DNA of 44,213 nucleotides from Stomatobaculum sp. GTDB lineage: Bacteria > Bacillota_A > Clostridia > Lachnospirales > Lachnospiraceae. The DNA is taken from the NCBI GenBank assembly GCA_017449925.1, contig JAFSYO010000139.1:1-44213 (forward strand), read 5' to 3'. The notes below the pieces were generated by a model. That model was given only the letters and a program-made list of their open reading frames with translations. It was not told where the DNA came from and searched no databases. Below are positions 42,121-44,213 of this stretch, piece by piece. A program made the translations under genes and the position numbers. How positions within the stretch are numbered: position 1 is the first letter of the stretch; every line of letters starts with the position of its first letter.

Positions 42121-43046
42121 AGGAACAGATCATTTATCAGAGCTCCCGCATCTACAGGGACGATTTCCGCGTCAGGGCCTTTGTATTCGGCGAAGGCGAA
42201 AAAGCGCTGTGCATCGTGGGAGGTCTCCGGGGGAATGAATACCAGCAGGTCTACATGTGCTCCCGCGTCCTCGTCCGCCTGAAAAAGCTGGAGGAGGAAG
42301 GTCTTCTGGCCGAAGGTCAGCAGATCATGGTGATCCCCTCCGTCAACCCCAGCTCCATGAACGTCGCCAAGCGCTTCTGGCCCATCGACAACACGGATAT
42401 CAACCGGATGTTCCCCGGATACTCCATGGGGGAGACGACCCAGCGGATCGCCGCCGGCGTATTCGAAGTCATCAATAAATACCGGACCGGCATCCAGTTC
42501 ACTTCTTTCTACATGCCGGGCGATTACCAGCCCCACGTGCAGATGATGCGGACAGGATACGAGAACACGGACAAAGCGAAAGTCTTCGGCCTGCCCTTCG
42601 TCGTCATCCGGGAACCCCGGCCCTACGACACCGCCACGCTGCACTACAACTGGCAGATCTGGGAGACCGACGCGTACAATATTTACTCCGGCACCACCTC
42701 CCGCATCAGTTCGGAGGGAGCCGAGCTGGCGGCCGACGGCGTTGAACGCTTCCTGGCCTGCAGCGGTATCCTGAAAAAGGATCCCGGCCCCGCCCCCTCG
42801 ACCCGCACCATCAACTACGACGATCTGCTGAACATCCGCACCCAGACATCCGGTCTGTACCACAGTCTCGCGGATCTCCGCAGTCCCGTAACCGCAGGAC
42901 AGAAGCTCGCCGAGATAATAGACCCCTGCACCGGAGAAGTCCTGGAAACACTGGAAAGCCCGGTGAACGGAATCATCTTCTTCCAGTACAGCGCGCCGCT
43001 GATCCTGCCCGCCACATCAGCCTTCAAGATACTGCAGGACAGCTGA
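42117..43046 (+). CDS. Degenerate M14-type paralogue, predicted pseudoenzyme
   Basis: A 309-residue paralogue of the previous gene with the same fold. The first zinc motif reads LRGNE (Arg38 for His, Glu41 kept), the second His is replaced (GIQFTSF, Thr at that place), and the catalytic Glu is replaced by Tyr (AYNIYSG). DINRMFPG and the C-terminal barrel (TSGLYHSLADLRSPVTAGQK) are kept. The frame is intact and starts at an ATGA overlap with the active copy, so it is conserved as a protein rather than decaying. It may be a structural or regulatory partner of the active enzyme. Confidence 0.85.
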   Translation: MKEQIIYQSSRIYRDDFRVRAFVFGEGEKALCIVGGLRGNEYQQVYMCSRVLVRLKKLEEEGLLAEGQQIMVIPSVNPSSMNVAKRFWPIDNTDINRMFPGYSMGETTQRIAAGVFEVINKYRTGIQFTSFYMPGDYQPHVQMMRTGYENTDKAKVFGLPFVVIREPRPYDTATLHYNWQIWETDAYNIYSGTTSRISSEGAELAADGVERFLACSGILKKDPGPAPSTRTINYDDLLNIRTQTSGLYHSLADLRSPVTAGQKLAEIIDPCTGEVLETLESPVNGIIFFQYSAPLILPATSAFKILQDS

Positions 43047-43059
43047 AAGGCAAACAAAA

Positions 43060-43102
43060 AGGACCGCTGCACTAAGAAAGCTTAGTGCGGCGGCCTATTT
43101 TT
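43060..43102 (+). terminator. Terminator of the ATP-grasp operon
   Basis: GCACTAAG (43069-43076) pairs with CTTAGTGC (43081-43088), extended by GC-rich flanks, followed by ATTTTTG. Confidence 0.85.
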
Positions 43103-43173
43103 GTGAGAATATGGTATGATAATACAGATAAGCAAAGAACATATACCACAAAAAGAAACGGGAAGGAGATCAC

Positions 43174-43614
43174 ATGAACGAACAGCAGAATACCGGACTC
43201 CCCCTTTTATACAGCAACTATCTGAAGACCTGCCGCATTCTTGCAGTGACCGGCGGCGTTATTTTAATCGCAAGCCTTTTGCTGAATGAACTGCTGCACC
43301 TGCAGGCCCGGGGCTTCGTGATCCCGGCCGTCCTGATCGGCATCGCCATTCTGCTTATCGGCGTCACAAGTCTCCGCCCCCAGAACCAGGTCAAGGCCTT
43401 CTCTGTCCATCTGTACCAGAAACCCTCCAGGGAAGCTGCGGAGGCAGTGCTTGCAGCGCTCCAGGCTTCCCGGGCGATAAGACTGGGTTCCCGCCATTAC
43501 ACGATACTGATGAGCGCCGTACAGTCCTACTGTTCCGCGCCGGATTCCGACCCGGAGCTTACTGAGAAACTTTCCGCCGCAGCGGAACAAAGCGTCCACA
43601 AAGGCTTCCTGTGA
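43174..43614 (+). CDS. Small two-TM membrane protein, function unknown
   Basis: A 146-residue protein that I do not recognise. It has two TM helices (about ILAVTGGVILIASLLLNELL and FVIPAVLIGIAILLIGVTSL) and a C-terminal cytosolic part with helical PSREAAEAVLAALQAS. GGGAAGGAGATC lies before the ATG. It follows the operon terminator, and the next gene starts 27 bases after its stop, so the two are probably cotranscribed. Confidence 0.75.
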   Translation: MNEQQNTGLPLLYSNYLKTCRILAVTGGVILIASLLLNELLHLQARGFVIPAVLIGIAILLIGVTSLRPQNQVKAFSVHLYQKPSREAAEAVLAALQASRAIRLGSRHYTILMSAVQSYCSAPDSDPELTEKLSAAAEQSVHKGFL

Positions 43615-43641
43615 TCACAATCAAAAAGAAGGTGAACTGAC

Positions 43642-44213
43642 GTGACGTACTCGATCATCGGTATTCTGGCAAGTATCCTCCTGCTGATCACTAACCGGGA
43701 TATTTTCTGGAACCATGAAGAACATACTCTTACCCGGACTCAGCAGCACTATCGTTTATTTCTGATGGGGGTGATGGTCTATTATATCACCGATCTCCTC
43801 TGGGGGATCCTGGAATCGCACCACCTGACAGCGCTCCTCTACGCAGACACCGTGATCCATTTTGCAGCCATGGTCGGAGCGGTCATGCTGTGGACACAGT
43901 ATGTGGTATCCTATCTGGACAACGGCACCGCGTTTGAACGTGTGCTGTATCGCGCCGGGCTCGCTTTTTTTGCGTTTGAACTCGTAGTCATCGTTGTGAA
44001 TTCTGTCCATCCGATCCTCTTCTGGTTCGATGAGAACGGCGCTTATCATGCCGGCATAGCGCGATATGTGACCCTCGGGGTCCAGATCCTTATGTTTCTG
44101 GTGACAGCTGTTCATACGCTTTATGTCGGTTCCAGGGAACAAGGCAGGATCCGGCTCCGGCACCTGACCATCGGCTTTTTCGGCATCTCCATGATACTGC
44201 TGATAACGATCCA
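43642..44213 (+). CDS. N-terminal part of a multi-TM sensor protein (3' end outside window)
   Basis: An open frame from a GTG at 43642 to the window edge (190 complete codons). GAAGGTG lies upstream. The visible part has about six TM helices with conserved-looking loops (NRDIFWNHEEHTLTRTQQHY, FWFDENGAYHAGIARYVTLG). This N-terminal sensor type is common in Clostridia in front of GGDEF or histidine kinase domains, but the output domain is not visible. That assignment is from recall of the family pattern, not a search. Confidence 0.7.
   Translation, partial: MTYSIIGILASILLLITNRDIFWNHEEHTLTRTQQHYRLFLMGVMVYYITDLLWGILESHHLTALLYADTVIHFAAMVGAVMLWTQYVVSYLDNGTAFERVLYRAGLAFFAFELVVIVVNSVHPILFWFDENGAYHAGIARYVTLGVQILMFLVTAVHTLYVGSREQGRIRLRHLTIGFFGISMILLITI

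Noticed and set aside
1..44213. Sigma-54 promoters (TGGCAC-N5-TTGCW) in the window because rpoN is present
   Set aside because: Reading intergenic regions by eye gave no convincing match before any gene start.

Overview
The window looks like chromosome of a GC-rich Clostridia member (Bacillota), most likely a Lachnospiraceae-type gut or rumen anaerobe that uses amino acids and sugars. This is inferred from protein families only: DUF4349, DUF4358, BusR-like GntR/RCK regulation, a GPH-type symporter, UPF0597 cysteine desulfidase, strong AGGAGG ribosome binding sites, sigma-A promoters and a tRNA without encoded CCA. No rRNA or other definitive marker is present. Genes are dense on both strands and most intergenic gaps hold a clear terminator or promoter.

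Layout. 1-1.9 kb: end of a histidine/one-carbon operon (glutamate formimidoyltransferase, cyclodeaminase, HutD). 1.9-4.6 kb: rpoN and a lipoprotein on the minus strand. 4.75-6.9 kb: ilvBN. 7.1-13.9 kb: an RND efflux operon (adaptor, permease broken by one in-frame amber codon, two TolC-like proteins). 14.0-15.5 kb: a TnpB-only IS200/IS605-type element with an omega-RNA. 15.7-16.6 kb: a 1-phosphofructokinase with helically phased repeats at its promoter. 17-20.2 kb: a two-gene unit with a BCCT transporter and a fusion protein (GntR DNA-binding domain, RCK_C domain, LicA-like choline kinase). 20.3-24 kb: secreted and lipid-anchored proteins of unknown function, a tRNA-Ser and an SGNH hydrolase. 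24-26.7 kb: DAACS symporter and cysteine desulfidase. 27.3-32.9 kb: a galactoside locus (LacZ, GPH symporter, divergent AraC regulator). 33-34.8 kb: an AT-richer gene for a polytopic membrane protein. 35-36.6 kb: a two-TM channel with RCK domain, translationally coupled to a separate cyclic-nucleotide-binding protein. 36.7-38.2 kb: D-Ala-D-Ala dipeptidase and a wall-binding-repeat protein. 38.4-43 kb: a five-gene operon (ATP-grasp, alpha-E, transglutaminase, two M14 metallopeptidase-like proteins, the second without its catalytic residues). 43.2-44.2 kb: a small membrane protein and the start of a membrane sensor that runs off the window.

Three loci seem most worth attention. The GntR-RCK_C-choline kinase fusion beside a BCCT transporter, with a perfect palindromic operator in its promoter, suggests that osmolyte or c-di-AMP sensing, transcription control and choline phosphorylation sit in one protein. 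The channel plus separate cyclic-nucleotide-binding subunit looks like a split ligand-gated channel with a non-canonical selectivity filter. The five-gene ATP-grasp operon looks like a peptide-ligation and trimming system with an active/pseudoenzyme M14 pair and a terminator-like hairpin in its leader.
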